This document shows positions 34,831 to 46,366 of a stretch of DNA of 64,000 nucleotides, piece by piece. Position 1 is the first letter of the stretch. Each line of letters starts with the position of its first letter. A program made the position numbers and the translations under genes. The stretch is from Colocasia esculenta (Eukaryota; Streptophyta; Magnoliopsida; Alismatales; Araceae): positions 81,785,960-81,849,959 of the forward strand of contig CM024755.1 of the NCBI GenBank assembly GCA_014218235.1. The letters run 5' to 3'. The notes beneath the pieces are model-generated. The model was given only the letters and a program-made list of their open reading frames with translations. It ran no database searches and was not told where the DNA came from.

Positions 34831-35058
34831 TGTTAACCCAGCTAGGGGTTGGTGTCTAGCAGAACCTAACTGGGGTTTGTACCAGTTGTCAACCCAGCTA
34901 GGGGTTTTTGTGTCTAGCAGAACCTAACTGGGGTTTTGTACCAGTTGTTAACCCCAGCTAGGGGTTGGTGTCTAGCAGACCACCTAACTGGGGTTTGTAC
35001 CTTTGTCAACCCAGCTAGGGTTTGTGTCTAGCATAACGCACTGGGTTTGTTCCAGGAG
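34831..35058 (+). repeat. Minisatellite, about 4 units of 56-59 bp
   Basis: Units start TGTTAACCCA or TGTCAACCCA at 34831, 34887, 34946 and 35004. Each contains CAGCTAGGG, GTCTAGCA and CTAACTGGG. Units differ by small indels, and the last is truncated. The array sits just after the TATATAG box, so it would lie in the transcript leader of D. Confidence 0.9.
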
Positions 35059-35583
35059 GTTGGCTTCTTTACCTGTAAGAGAAGTGTGCTGCCTTCTTGC
35101 CCGGAAGAGAAGAAGACCTGGTGGGGGATCCAGGGTGTTGTAAGGTCCATAAGGGGGACTGTACCCTTGGTTAGTGAAATCCAAGAGTTTGCTTGGGGAC
35201 TGGACGTAGGACTTCCATGTGGGAGGGCCGAACCAGGATCAATCTCCTGTGTCCTTGTGTGATTGTTTATTTGCTTCCGCACTTGGTGCTACGGGGAGCC
35301 ACATCGTAGTGGGGATGGACACCGGTGAGAGGAGGAGTTATCATCACTGGGGACCACCGTATGCATACTGCTAAAGGGAGGTCATTACCTTCATCCAAGA
35401 ACTAGTTCTGCACTTCAGAGGATCTACGAATTCCCCAAGGTGAGAATGTCTCACCCTTAAATGAATTGCATGTAGTTGCATGCTTCGGACATCATCTTGG
35501 TCTGATAAAAAGGTGTATGAGACTTGTTTTTGTTTTAAATTTCCTTCCATTATGCATTTGATGCCTCTTGATGATTTCCAACA

Positions 35584-36500
35584 TCATCATACTTGGCAAG
35601 GTGTAAGTGCCAACTTGAAGTGGTTCAACAAGTTCACAACAAAGACATGGACAGGAAGACAGAAGCTGCACTTCAAAGGTAAGGCATAAGGGAAAAGGCC
35701 TCATGGTGAGTATTCATGCTAAGCTCGTCTAGTTTTATAGGCACAAAGCTGTATCCCAAGGCACATTGTAGTAGAAAAGAAACTCTTCTACCTTACTTTT
35801 GGTGAGTTCACTAAAAGAATCATAACAAGAAGGAGAGGTTTTGAAGCACCAAGCCTATGTTCCACTTCACTATTGTGTGAGGACACTTCCTGGTCAGCCA
35901 TAGGAGCAGGAGAAGAGAAGATTGATGAACCGAAAGAAGGCACAGGCGAGGGAAGACCTCAGATACCCTCAATAGTAGTTACAGCTAGATCCGCGAAGGT
36001 AGAAACAATCTCAAACTCTCGTAGTTGATTTATTTGAAACATAAGAAACACTCACCATATTTCATTGGTGACTCGTGAACTTTGGAGACATCAACAAATA
36101 GTCTAGGGAAAAAGACAAAGGTAAAGAGCTGGGGAAACCAAAGATAATAAAGTTGAAGAAGATGACCAGAAGGCAGCTTTTATAAGCCCCCAATGGTTGA
36201 AAGAGCCTTCCAAGATGTCTCTCACCTCTTCAAATACTCAAGTGCCCCTAGTTGTGAGAGAAGTGAGCATTGAAATCATAAGTCACAGTATGATCATTGC
36301 ACCCACTGCCTAATAAGACCTAAAAGTTGACCCGTGCCACACATGTCGTGGAAACTTTTCAAGTGGGAGGGAAAAAAATCCATCAAGTGTCTTGCTTCCA
36401 ACTCATGCACAACATGGAACAATGGGTAACATATATGCTAAGGTACCCGCCTGGCATTCAACCCAAGGAATTCATGCTCCGGAGCAAAATGCTTTAGCTC
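35584..36500 (+). other. No supported gene; probable retrotransposon 3' interior
   Basis: A stop-rich stretch between the D LTR and a polypurine tract at 36501. Its position suggests the 3' interior of a Tat-type element, but no domain can be read. Confidence 0.35.
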
Positions 36501-36519
36501 GAGAGTGGGGAGGGGCAAG
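36501..36519 (+). other. Polypurine tract before a Tat-type LTR
   Basis: GAGAGTGGGGAGGGGCAAG immediately before TGGAGAGG. The same layout (purine tract, CAAG, TG) occurs at 49415-49432 before the element E LTR. Confidence 0.7.
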
Positions 36520-37290
36520 TGGAGAGGGGGGAAATCACTACCCACTATTTTCGGAACCATAAGGCCCATCAGCCAAAATATGGCCCGATAGATGTCAGCC
36601 TATTAAGTACACCCAAGCCCATCTATTGAGATCCTAGGATGCAAGGCCCAAGACCATTAGCCCCGCTTTGGCCGCCCACATGGAGAGATCTATAGAAGAC
36701 TATTGTAGGCAGGCAGAAAGCTAACAAAGCAACATCTTAATTTGGAAGTGTGCTAGGGTAAGGTGTCAACCCAACACATCTGGTCCTCAAGATCAACCGA
36801 TCCATGTCTCAAGGTCTTACAAAGATGAGGGACTCATTGTTCAAAGAGTCCTTCCAAATCGAGAGGGAGACTAAACCACCCAAGCTCGTACTTGATAACA
36901 TAGGTGCCCCCCCCCTCCCTCCAACCCCATAAAAAGGACAGTTAACTAGAAAAATGTGGTGGGAGTAAGGTAAGAGTAATTTCCTTCCGTGATTATTCTG
37001 AACGGACTCTTATCCAAAGGTAACATTTCCTAATCCGCCTCTCCTACCATCTGACCTTCATGGAACTGTTTGGAGAGCCAACAACTATATATAATCCCAC
37101 GAGCTCCCTCCTCAAGGGGTAAGTACATTCAATAGATTTAACTGGTGAAGGGCAATCCTATATCTCTAAACCTTTCTCACTTTCTCGTGTCTTGCTCTTG
37201 CCACTTTCTGACTTAAGGATTAGAGTTATTTCTAGGACTCTCTTCTAGGACCTTTGACCCTTGATCTTCCTTGTAGATTCACAATAGAGG
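36520..37290 (+). repeat. Probable Tat-type LTR (right end uncertain)
   Basis: It starts TGGAGAGGGGGG after the PPT. It contains a C-tract (36907-36920), an ATAAAAAGG TATA-like box near 36932 and a pyrimidine-rich leader (37150-37280). A candidate end is TTCACA near 37283. No second LTR of this family was seen. Confidence 0.5.
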
Positions 37291-37299
37291 GGGCATAGT

Positions 37300-37655
37300 G
37301 TAATCCCAATCGCATCCCTCTAATCGACTTCTGATAGTTTGCGGTCGATTGTAAGATTTATCATCTTCCAATATAAATATAAATATTGGGTAAAATAATT
37401 AATAGTCTCTGACTATAATAGCGGAGGTTTTTACTATAATAAGATTTAATATACTGTAACAAATGATGACACTTATTGTAATGAGTTATAACTCTGTCAA
37501 TGATTAAAAAATAAGTCAAATATTGATAAAAATTTTAATTAATTTATCTATAAATATTTAAATTATAATATTAATATTTAAGTATATAAAATATTAATAA
37601 TTTTATAGTGTTATAAATAAAATAAATTCGATTTGAAATGAACCGAAATTTTATT
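37300..37655. other. AT-rich intergenic stretch
   Basis: No gene. Long ATAATATT/TTAATTAAT runs, strongest at 37360-37650, next to the tandem duplication. Confidence 0.5.
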
Positions 37656-38907
37656 TGATCGATTTGGAATTACACACCTTGGTTGAGTTAGAAGAGCCGA
37701 GAGCGGGAAAACCTACCACGAAGGTAGGTTTCCCTTTTAGAACCGCTGGTATAAGGATGTCATACCTCCGATCATGCACGTTAGGTGGAGAAACACTGTA
37801 TCTACATCACGTGGGCGCACTGTCTCTGTCAAAAAAGGGAAAAACAAAAAAAGACATGAGCCCATTGTAGAAACTTCCGTAAAATATTATATAATTATCA
37901 TTTTATAACTTTTTATTAGTTGCTTGTTCATGAAATAACATACATAAGATCATGATAACCTATCTAAAGCAAAATTTCTCTTGATTTAGTTTTCGATCTG
38001 TAAGAAATAAAATTAGAAAAATGACTTGAGACTATAATTAATTAAGAAAAGCTTTTATGATTTGACTCTACAGTCATCCAAATGAGATATTCTGAATCTT
38101 CTAATCAGAAGAAAATACACTGGTTTTAAGAGTGATGACATAAAATAAGTGAACGGAAACAAACAACACCATAAGTTGAAATGTATCTACGGCATTGCAC
38201 TACGAATCAGTGCTGAATACAGAGTTGATAGTTCATTTGTTTCAATGTAAAATCTCATATAAGAAAATATTGTAAGAGAAAATTTTAATATATTGATCTA
38301 TTTTATATCTCTGAAAAAATTAATTTATAAATTTTTTTTACCTAAAATTTATAAATTTTGGTATGAGATCTTATAAATTATTTCTTCGATTTCTCGTTCA
38401 TGTAGAGTTTTCATGAGCGAGATTATATATAATCTCTGCTTTTCATTCCGAATACGTCTTGTGGACTATTGATCGGTGACAGCGGTCGCGCTCATAATTT
38501 GTCTGCGACGACAGAAGAGCGAATTTAAAGGGATTTGAACTGGATGGATGTTAAAGGCTGCTGGGTACGTAAGAGTTTATTTGTGCTAATAAACTGAAAG
38601 TATTTTAGAAACTTAGGTAAGTAATTCCGTTAGTTCTATTTACTCGAAGTATAACCTGTAGTGGTTCTGTGGATAGTCCGTCCCTTGGGTATGTGGGATA
38701 AGTTATCCTATATGTTATTTCGAAGCCATCGGAAGGAAAAGTAGGAAAATCTAAAATTTTCAACATAAATGTGTCAAGTAATCCCGTGCGAAGAGACGCC
38801 TGGAAGGATTGAGGACAACTTGGAGGGAGATGTATACAAGACCTTAAATATACCCGCTTCTAAATTATATATGCATAATCTCTCTTCAAAAAAACACGCT
38901 TTACTTT
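37656..38907 (+). repeat. 1.25-kb tandem duplication, unit 1
   Basis: It runs from TGATCGATTTGG to TTTACTTT. It includes an imperfect hairpin at 37705-37734 (arms GGGAAAACCTACC and GGTAGGTTTCCC, loop ACGAA), the 16-bp palindrome AGATTATATATAATCT near 38422, and a GGTAAGT donor-like site near 38615. There is no PBS, PPT or retrotransposon domain. The ORF at 37655-37870 has no recognisable product. Confidence 0.85.
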
Positions 38908-40156
38908 TGATCGATTTGGAATTACACACCTTGGTTGAGTTAGAAGAGCCGAGAGCGGGAAAACCTACCACGAAGGTAGGTTTCCCTTTTAGAACCGCTG
39001 GTATAAGGATGTCATACCTCCGATCATGCACGTTAGTGGAGAAACACTGTATCTATCACGTGGGCGCACTGTCTCTGTCAAAAAGGGAAAAACAAAAAAA
39101 GACATGAGCCCATTGTAGAAACTTCCGTAAAATATTATATAATTATCATTTTATAACTTTTATTAGTTGCTTGTTCATGAAATAACATACATAAGATCTG
39201 ATAAACATCTAAAGCAAAATTTCCTCTTGATTTGTTTTCGATCTGTAAGAAATAAATTAGAAAAATGACTTGAGACTATAATTAATTAAGAAAAGCTTTT
39301 ATGATTTGACTCTACAGTCATCCAAATGAGATATTCTGAATCTTCTAATCAAAGAAAATACCTGGTTTTAAGAGTGATGACAATAAAATAGTGAACGGAA
39401 CCAACAACACCATAAGTGAAATGTATCTACGGCATTGGCACTACGAATCAGTGCTGAATACAGAGTTGATAGTTCTTTGTTTCAATGTAAATTCTCATAT
39501 AAGAAAATATTGTAGAGAAAATTTTAATATATTGATCTATTTTATATCTCTGAAAAATTAATTTATAATTTTTTTTACCTAAATTTAAAATTTTTGTATG
39601 CATCTTATAAATTATTTTCTTCGATTTCTCGTTCATGTAGAGTTTTCATGAGCGAGATTATATATAATCTCTGCTTTTCATTCCGAATACGTCTTGTGGA
39701 CTATTGATCGGTGACAGCGGTCGGCGCTCATAATTTGTCTGCGACGACAGAAGAGCGAATTTAAAGGGATTTGAACTTGGATGGATGTTAAAGGCTGCTT
39801 GGGTACGTAAGAGTTTATTTGTGCTAAAAACCTGAAAGTATTTTAGAAACTTAGGTAAGTAATTCCCGTTAGTTTCTATTTACTCGGAAGTATAACCTGT
39901 AGTGGTTCTGTGGATAGTCCGTCCCTTGGGTATGTGGGATAAGTTATCCTATATATGTTATTTCGAAGCCATCGGAAAGGAAAAGTAGGAAAATCTAAAA
40001 TTTTTCAACATAACTGTGTTCAAGTAATCCCGTGCGAAGAAGACGCCTGGAAGGATTGAGGACAACTTGGAGGGAGATGTATACAAGACCTTAAATATAC
40101 CCGCTTCTAAATTATATATGGCATAAATCTCTCTTCAAAAAAACACGCTTTACTTT
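38908..40156 (+). repeat. 1.25-kb tandem duplication, unit 2
   Basis: A head-to-tail copy of unit 1, period 1,252 bases, with few substitutions but many one-base indels. The ORF crossing the junction (38769-39107) exists only because the units are joined and is not conserved in the other unit, so it is not taken as a gene. Confidence 0.85.
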
Positions 40157-40485
40157 GCATGTGTACTTTCTTAACTGTCATTATTGTGGTGGTGTTTCTG
40201 TTCAGTAATGGGTCGAATAGACCTCCACCTGAGAACTGAGAATGGATTGTCGTCGGTGCGGACAATGGGCCTGCAAAATAAGAAGACGTCAGGAGAATCC
40301 GGTTGAAGAACCAGGAGAACTTTCCGATGCCAAAGTCAGATCTGATTGACAGAGAAGGTGAGGAGGGAAGAGTTCTTTTGTGTGTGATCTTGCGCGTGGA
40401 CGATTGTGAGGGATGATTGCCCATACTTTTGTATGAAGGTTACCTGTGCCTTATATAGATAGGGGACCTTAAGGGTCCGAACGCA
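40157..40485 (-). repeat. Possible Tat-type LTR fragment, minus orientation
   Basis: On the minus strand this has the phrase CTGACTTTGGCATCGGA (about 40330), the kind of text found in the U5 end of Tat-type LTRs. It does not match the element E LTR start at 49433, so it is not E's 5' LTR in any simple way. Weak call. Confidence 0.35.
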
Positions 40486-40491
40486 TCCTTT

Positions 40492-40510
40492 TGGTGCCGT
40501 CTGTGGGAAC
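40492..40510 (+). other. Element E primer binding site
   Basis: TGGTGCCGTCTGTGGGAAC resembles the TGGCGCCGTCTGTGGGAA-type PBS of Tat elements, with one change (GCG to GTG) consistent with CpG decay. Confidence 0.75.
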
Positions 40511-41069
40511 GATGACTGCCATGGGTCGTGGATGATCCTCTCACTAGAACCACGGGAGCTGGGCGACATGATACCGCCAGTCGCAAGAAGACACTCGCGA
40601 CCAAGCCCCTCTGGTCAACATCAACACGGTCCCCGCCTGGACAACCACCATTAATGGACCTGCGGTCAAAACTCCAGTTTTGACCCACAAAGTACAAAAC
40701 TCCGAGGGCAGCTTCGGCAACTGATGGGGGTCTACCAAGGCTTTTAGGCCTAGTTGGCGAGACAACCAGCCCCATCAGTCCCCCCCGGCACCGAAGCAAT
40801 AGGCGAAGTCATCTCGACAACAACCGCCAGCCCCGTCAGCGCGATAGTTTTCGTAGCATCACGAGGAGTCAGCCTGCCATTCTCATTGTGCCCCATCAGC
40901 CAGTCGGACACCGGAGCGCCAGGACGAGTCTCCCCGAAGGTCTTCTACGGTCCTACCACCTCTAAGGTCCGTCGTCGGTGCCAACTTCTGACGCTTCCGC
41001 TCGGAGGGCTCCGTGCACTCTGACCTGGAGTTGGCAAGGAGGCTCAGGCATGTCGTCGACTTGGAGCGA

Positions 41070-42003
41070 TGAATGGAGGATCGCGCTCGCCAGATGGACT
41101 CTATGGTCCACAGGGCGGAGGGAAAAATTCCAATGGATGATCTGGACCTCCAATCCCCCTTTGCGGTGGAGATCTTGGAAGCTCGGGTGTCTATGAAGAT
41201 GCCGCTGCCCTCCATCACACCCTACGACGACACCACCAACTGGCGGACCACATCCACGGGTTCAAGTCGCGTATGGTGTTCCATAGAGCATCAAACGTGG
41301 CCACGTGCTGGGCCTTTCCGGCCACTTGAAAGAGACTGCGAGGGCCTGGTTCGAGACCCTTCCAGTGGTCTCCATCACCTCCTTCTACCAGCTGAAGAAG
41401 TTCTTCTGGGAAAACTCCTTGGGCGGAAGATCACAGCCTCGCACAACGGCTTCTCTACTGGCTGTGCAGCAGAAGAAGGGTGAAGCCCTATGGGACTACG
41501 TCAAAAGGTTCTAGAGTGAAGCCCTACGCATCCCACATCTGGACGTCCCCCTCGCCACCAGTGCCCTCATTCAAGGCACGCGATATGGGTTCCTGCAACA
41601 GACGCTGGGGGTGCAATAGCCAACGACCCTGGTAGAGCTCTTATCAACCGCCCAGTGCCACGCTGCGTGTGAGGAGAGCCTAGCGGCCAGCCGAGCTGAC
41701 TAGGGCGACCAGGCAGAGAAGAAGCAACCTTTCAACAATGGTTCTGACCGAAAATGGAAGAAAAGCTGATGCAATGGGGATTCGCCGTGCCGCCCACGCC
41801 CCTTCACCAAATATACTCCCCTCGTGGCAGCTCCTGAATAGATCTTGGCTGAGATCCAGGATGAACAGTAGCTTCGGTGGCCTCCCAGGATGTCCTCTGA
41901 TCTCCGTAGGCGCAACTAGGACAAGTACTGTCACTTCCACCGCGACCACGACCACGAGCACGACACCTCTGAATGCCGCCAACTCAAGGATAGATTGAGT
42001 CTT
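41070..42003 (+). pseudogene. gag: Element E gag, broken
   Basis: This is the capsid of a Tat-type element. The capsid start (AVEILEARVSMKMPLPSITPYDDTTN, in pieces) is in one frame at about 41155-41235. After a frameshift near 41260 the core continues (HLKETARAWFETLP; SFYQLKKFFWENS; KKGEALWDYVKRF) at 41305-41514. The same frame runs on to 42003 through several stops and ends with a histidine-rich Cys motif (YCHFHRDHDHEHDTSEC, about 41926-41976) typical of Tat gag. The N-terminus between the PBS and 41070 is not recognisable. Confidence 0.75.
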
Positions 42004-42249
42004 TGATCAAGCGTAGCTACTCAGACTGTACGTGCGCTGAAATAAAGACTGCCTGAGGCGATGAGGAAGGACCCCCGAGCAGCCCATCAACAATGAGCCG
42101 AATGGGCAAGTGATCAATGTGATCGCAAGAGGGCTATGTGCGGGGGGAGAAAGCAACCAAAACTGACACAACTATGCTTAGAGGGTGCACCAAGTGGAGC
42201 GGTCACCTGCACCACGACCCACTCCTTATCCACTGAGTCCGGCACACGC

Positions 42250-42790
42250 ATAGATAGAGGAGGCCATCACCTTCTCGAATAATGACATTGTAGGAGTTAC
42301 GACTCCACACACCGATGCGCTGGTCATTTTGGCCACCATCAATCATTGTAATGTGCGGTGTATACTTGTGGATAATGGAAGTGCACCTGATGTATTGTTG
42401 TACGCCTATTTTCTTTTAATGGGTTTGAAACCTGAACAATTGTCTTTAGTAGAAACGCCTCTGTTCGGCTTCTCTAGAGTTTCGGTGCATCCAATGGGTC
42501 AGATCCGTCTGCCTATTACTCTGAGAACAACTCCGAAAAGTGTGATCAGGATGGTAGAATTCCTGGTGATCAAAAGCATGTTAGGGTACAACACCATCCT
42601 TGGTAGAGGCCTGGTCCACCGTATCAATGCCATACCCTCATCTCTGCACCAGAAGATGAAGTTCCCTACCCCTCATGGTGTAGGAGAGGTGCTCGGAAGC
42701 CAGTGCGAGTCTCGGCGGTGCTATGTTCTCTCCTTAAGAGACAAATAGCCCACAATAGAAGACCCAGCAATTCCACCCGCACCTACCGAA
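42250..42790 (+). pseudogene. pro: Element E protease domain
   Basis: The frame 42329-42748 holds the aspartic protease: VDNGSAPDVLLYAYF is the active-site region (D-N-G in place of the commoner D-G/S-G), and YNTILGRGLVHRINAIPSSLHQKMKFPTP is the second conserved block. The frame closes at 42748, and pol resumes in the same reading phase at 42812. Confidence 0.8.
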
Positions 42791-42811
42791 GATTCTTCAA
42801 CAAGTCGTGGA

Positions 42812-43690
42812 ATGCCTATTGAAGATCTATTGTCGATCCAAGTAGACGACGATCTAGAACATGTTCTCTACATGGGCACATTGCTACCAGAGGCTGAGCA
42901 AAACCGCTACAGAGCTTTTTTGCTCACCAACCTGAATGTATTCGCGTGGTCGAACGACGGGCTGCCTGGCATCCCTCCAGAAGTGATAACGCATCATCTA
43001 AATATGGATCCAAGGGTGCCATCAGTACAACAAAGACGATGTCTCGTTAACCAAGAACGGCAAACCACGATCCATGATCACGTCAACAAAAGTCAATCGA
43101 CCGATCTACTCCGAAAATCCCAGTTTTCAAGGTGGATCTCTAATGTAGTCATCGTTTGCAAGGCCAACGACAAATGGCGGGTGTGCGTGGATTACAAAGA
43201 TCTCAACAAAGCAACACCAAAGGATAATTTTCCTTTGTCACACATTGATTAGCTGGTAGATGCAACGTCTGGGCACGAGCTCCTCAGCTTTTTGGATGTC
43301 TACTCTGGTTATCACTAGATCAGCATGCATCCCCCAGACCAAGACGCCACGACGTTTGTGACTGACCTCGGCCTCTACTGCATCACCAAGTTGCTGTTTG
43401 GGCTGAAAAACGTGGGTACAACATATCAACAACGGGTCAACAAGATGTTTGAGCAACAGATCAGGCACAACATGGAAGTCTACATTGACGAAATGCTGGT
43501 CAAGACACGCCTGAGCACCGATCACCTCACTGAAGAAACCTTCACGACTTTGCGAAGGTACAACATGAAGCTCAATCTAGCTAAATGCACCTCCAAAGTC
43601 TACTCGGGAAGTTCCTTAGATTCCTCGTGTCCAACAAAGGAATTTAGGCAAATCTCGAAAAGATCCAGAAAATTTTGGAGATGAGCAGTG
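42812..43690 (+). pseudogene. pol: Element E reverse transcriptase, broken
   Basis: The fingers with WRVCVDYKDLNKATPKDNFPLSHID end at a TAG at about 43250 (where LVD should follow). The palm continues after it: SFLDVYSGYH, a stop near 43318, then ATTFVTDLGLYCITKLLFGLKNVGTTYQQRV. The catalytic box reads YIDE (43481-43492) rather than Y-x-D-D, so the second metal-binding Asp is changed to Glu. The same reading phase runs to about 43684, then shifts. Confidence 0.85.
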
Positions 43691-44250
43691 CGAAGACGGT
43701 TTGCGACATCCAGTGGCTCATTGGATGCCTTGCAGCGCTCAGCCGGTTCATGTCTCGAGAGCCGGAGAGAAGCTTTCCCTTCTTCAAATTGCTGCAAGTT
43801 CCCAAAGGCGCCTCACTGCAAGGGTGGCAGGTATTGTGGACTCAGGATTGTGAAGTAGCCTTCACCGAGCTGAAGAAGTACCTCGCTGCTCCGCCATTTC
43901 TCTCAAAGCCGATTCTTAGAGAACAACTGTTTGTGTACTTATCAATCACCGAACACTCCATCAGCACGGTACTGATCAAAGAAGAGGCAGCAATGCAACA
44001 CCCGGTCTACTATGTCAGCAAAGTGTTGCAGGAGGTTGAAAGAAGGTGCCCCCGAGCAGAGAAGCTCGTGCTGGCGCTCATCATAACTGCGCGAAAACTT
44101 AGGCCGTACTTCCAGGTGCATCTGATCATGGTGTTAATTGACCAACTTCTGAAGCTCATTCTATAGTGCCCAGAGGCTTTTGGAAGGCTTATCAAATGGG
44201 CCATCGAGCTTGGAGAGTTCGAAATTGATTACTTCCGAAGGACTTCTATC
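43675..44250 (+). pseudogene. Element E RNase H, first module
   Basis: This is the RT connection and RNase H: LQGWQVLWTQDCEVAFTELKKYLAAPPFLSKP, then YLSITEHSISTVLIKEE (first acidic site region, Asp replaced by Thr-Glu) and YYVSKVLQEVERRCPRAEKLVLALIITARKLRPYFQVH. The frame 43675-44166 is clean and ends at a TAG. Confidence 0.75.
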
Positions 44251-44334
44251 AAAGTTCAAGCGCCAGCAAACTTTGTGGCAGAGTGCGTGCTCCTGACTGA
44301 GAAGGACCCCACAGTGGCAGATGAACCACCATGA

Positions 44335-44700
44335 GAACTCTATGTGGACAGATCCTCCTACATCATAGGGAGCGGAGCTGGACTGGTCCTCACCTCACTT
44401 GAAGGGCTGGAATTTCAGTACGCCATTAGATTTTGTTTCACCGCCTCTAACAATGTGGCTGAATACGAAGCGCTACTGTCCAGAATCAGGATGGCTAGGC
44501 ATCTCGGAGCGCTTCAGCTCCGAGCCTTTAGCGATTCACAGCTCGTCGCCAGCCAGGTCAACAGATAATTCGAAGCAAGGGAGTCTCGCATGGCATAATA
44601 CCTCCAACAAGTAAAGTGCCAGGCAGAAAGCTTCCTCTACTTTGAGGTGGTGCACATCTTGTGAGAGCAAAACACGAAAGCAGCCGCAGTTGCCAAACTA
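44335..44700 (+). pseudogene. Element E archaeal-type RNase H (second module)
   Basis: An additional RNase H after the first, as known for Tat-group elements. Seen: YVDRSSYIIGSGAGLVLTSLEG (first acidic residue region), ASNNVAEYEALLS (Glu) and LRAFSDSQLVASQV (Asp). The frame ends at a TAA at 44566. Later parts lie in the same phase with further stops. Confidence 0.8.
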
Positions 44701-44979
44701 TCGTCTTCAGGCGACATCGCTCATTCTTACTCCATCATCATCAAAGAGCTCGTCTTTCCGAGCACTAAATTAGATATCGCAGCCATAGGGACCGCCTAAT
44801 CAGCCCCAAGCTAGAGGGACCCTATCCTGGCCTATCTTCTCTGAGGACTTCCTCTCAACTAAGCCAAAGCCCGTCAAGTTCAATTGCGCAGTCAGAGGTT
44901 CAACGCCGTCGAAGGTCAGCTATACAGTCGTTCCCTCTCCAGACCTCTCTTGAAGTGCCTAAGTCCTTCCAAAGCGACA

Positions 44980-46040
44980 CCGGCAATTGAAGAGGTGCAT
45001 GAAGGTCTGTGTGGAAGCCACCTGAGCGAAGGACCCTAGGACGCAACATCCTTCGAGCAAGGTTCTGGTGGCCAACTTTGCAAAAGGACTGCGTGTCCTA
45101 TGCAAAGAAGTGCCTATAATGTCAGAAGTTCGGTCAGCTTATCCATCAGCCTGTCGAACAACTACATTCCCTCTTTGAACCGTAGTCCGTTCCTCGGTGG
45201 GGAATTGACATAATGGGACCATTCCCAGAAGCTTAAGGCAGAAAGAAGTTCCTCCTGTTTTCCATCGACTACTTCACCAAGTGGATCAAAGTAGAATCGG
45301 TTGCCACTATCACCGATTAGACAACGTGGAAGTTCATGTGGATGAACCTCTTGTGCCGATTTGGTGTCTCAAAGGTGTTCACGACCGATAATGTGAAACA
45401 ATTTGACTGCACGTTCTTCAAACAGAAGTGCTCGAAATTGGGCATCTACAATCGCTTCACCTCGGTAGCACATCTCCAAGCAAACAGTTTGGTAGAAAAT
45501 GCCAATCGAACACTGCTGTACGAGATACGCACGAGGGTAGAAGCAGTAGGAGATTCATGGACGGAAGAGCTACCCAATGTACTATGGTGCCACTAAACAA
45601 CTGCTCGGGTAGCCATTGGAGAGACCCCCTTCCATTTGGCCTATGGCACAGAAGCTGTGATGTCTTTGGAAGTCGCTCTCCCAACACTCTGAACGAGCCA
45701 CTTCAACGAAGAAGCCAACAATCGCGTGCTAAGGGAAAACCTGGACATGCTCGGAGAATGTTAGAACGATGCCAGCATGGTTGGTCTCCTATCAACAGTG
45801 ACTCGCACAGTATTACAACTCCAGAGTTAGTGAGTGGAGCTTCTTTGAAGGCAGTCTAGTTACGTCGTTGCTCCACTTCAGACCCCCGAAGAGCAACAAG
45901 CAAACTTGCCCCGAAATGGGAAGGACCTTGTAAGGTCATCCAAGTTCTCGAAAAAGGTTCCTACAAGCTATCTACCCTCAGTGGGGAAACCATATTGTGG
46001 ACCTAGCATGTTTTGAATCTAAAGGCCTATTATTCGTAAG
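44980..46040 (+). pseudogene. int: Element E integrase, broken
   Basis: The N-terminal zinc region is at about 44990-45130. The catalytic core has WGIDIMGPFPEA (first Asp, about 45200), SKVFTTDNVKQF (second Asp, about 45370) and LQANSLVENANRT (Glu, about 45490), all but the first in the clean frame 45336-45596. Then come GETPFHLAYGTEAV (about 45620) and C-terminal text. Stops at about 45233, 45319 and 45594 and a frameshift break it. Confidence 0.8.
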
Positions 46041-46366
46041 AAAGGCCCTTTGTATCTTTTATCAAAAAAGTTACTCGCCTACTTCTCCATTCCTTTTCTG
46101 CCAACTTGAGGGGAGAAGGGTATTCGGTACAAACCCTGGCTTATTTTGAGCACTTCAGCTAGGAAGGCTTGCACAGTACCTAAAGACTCTAAATACTCCA
46201 ATGAATTCTGATTCGGTAAAAATTGACATGAAAAGGAAGAGGATCGAAAAAGGGGAACACTTTTTTCATTCATGAACAAAACTTGTACATAGCCCAAAAG
46301 GCAAGTTACATACCAAGAAACAAAGAATATACAAGTGTCAAGGAGCCTGGTCGGAGGGGCCAACGT

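Larger units (their letters stand above)
33737..35583 (+). repeat. Element D: probable Ty1/copia-type LTR
   Basis: It starts TGTTGAACC and ends TTTCCAACA, with short terminal inverted repeats. The last 180 bases match another LTR-like end at 17946-18126. The ACGATTT word array is at 33890-34190, a TATATAG box at about 34823, and a 57-bp minisatellite at 34831-35058. No matching target duplication (left CTAAA, right TCATC), so it is truncated, rearranged, or the LTR of a larger element. ORFs inside (34455-34927, 35047-35262) have no recognisable domains. The copia assignment rests on end style only. Confidence 0.55.

Noticed and set aside
34831..35058. Possible CRISPR or satellite array
   Set aside because: Only four whole-unit tandem copies with no unique spacers, inside an LTR.
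37655..39107. ORFs in the 1.25-kb duplication as host genes
   Set aside because: Not equally preserved in both units. The longest exists only across the unit junction. No domain.
36520..40485. 5' LTR of element E
   Set aside because: Neither the LTR-like start at 36520 nor the fragment at 40157-40485 matches the E LTR start at 49433.
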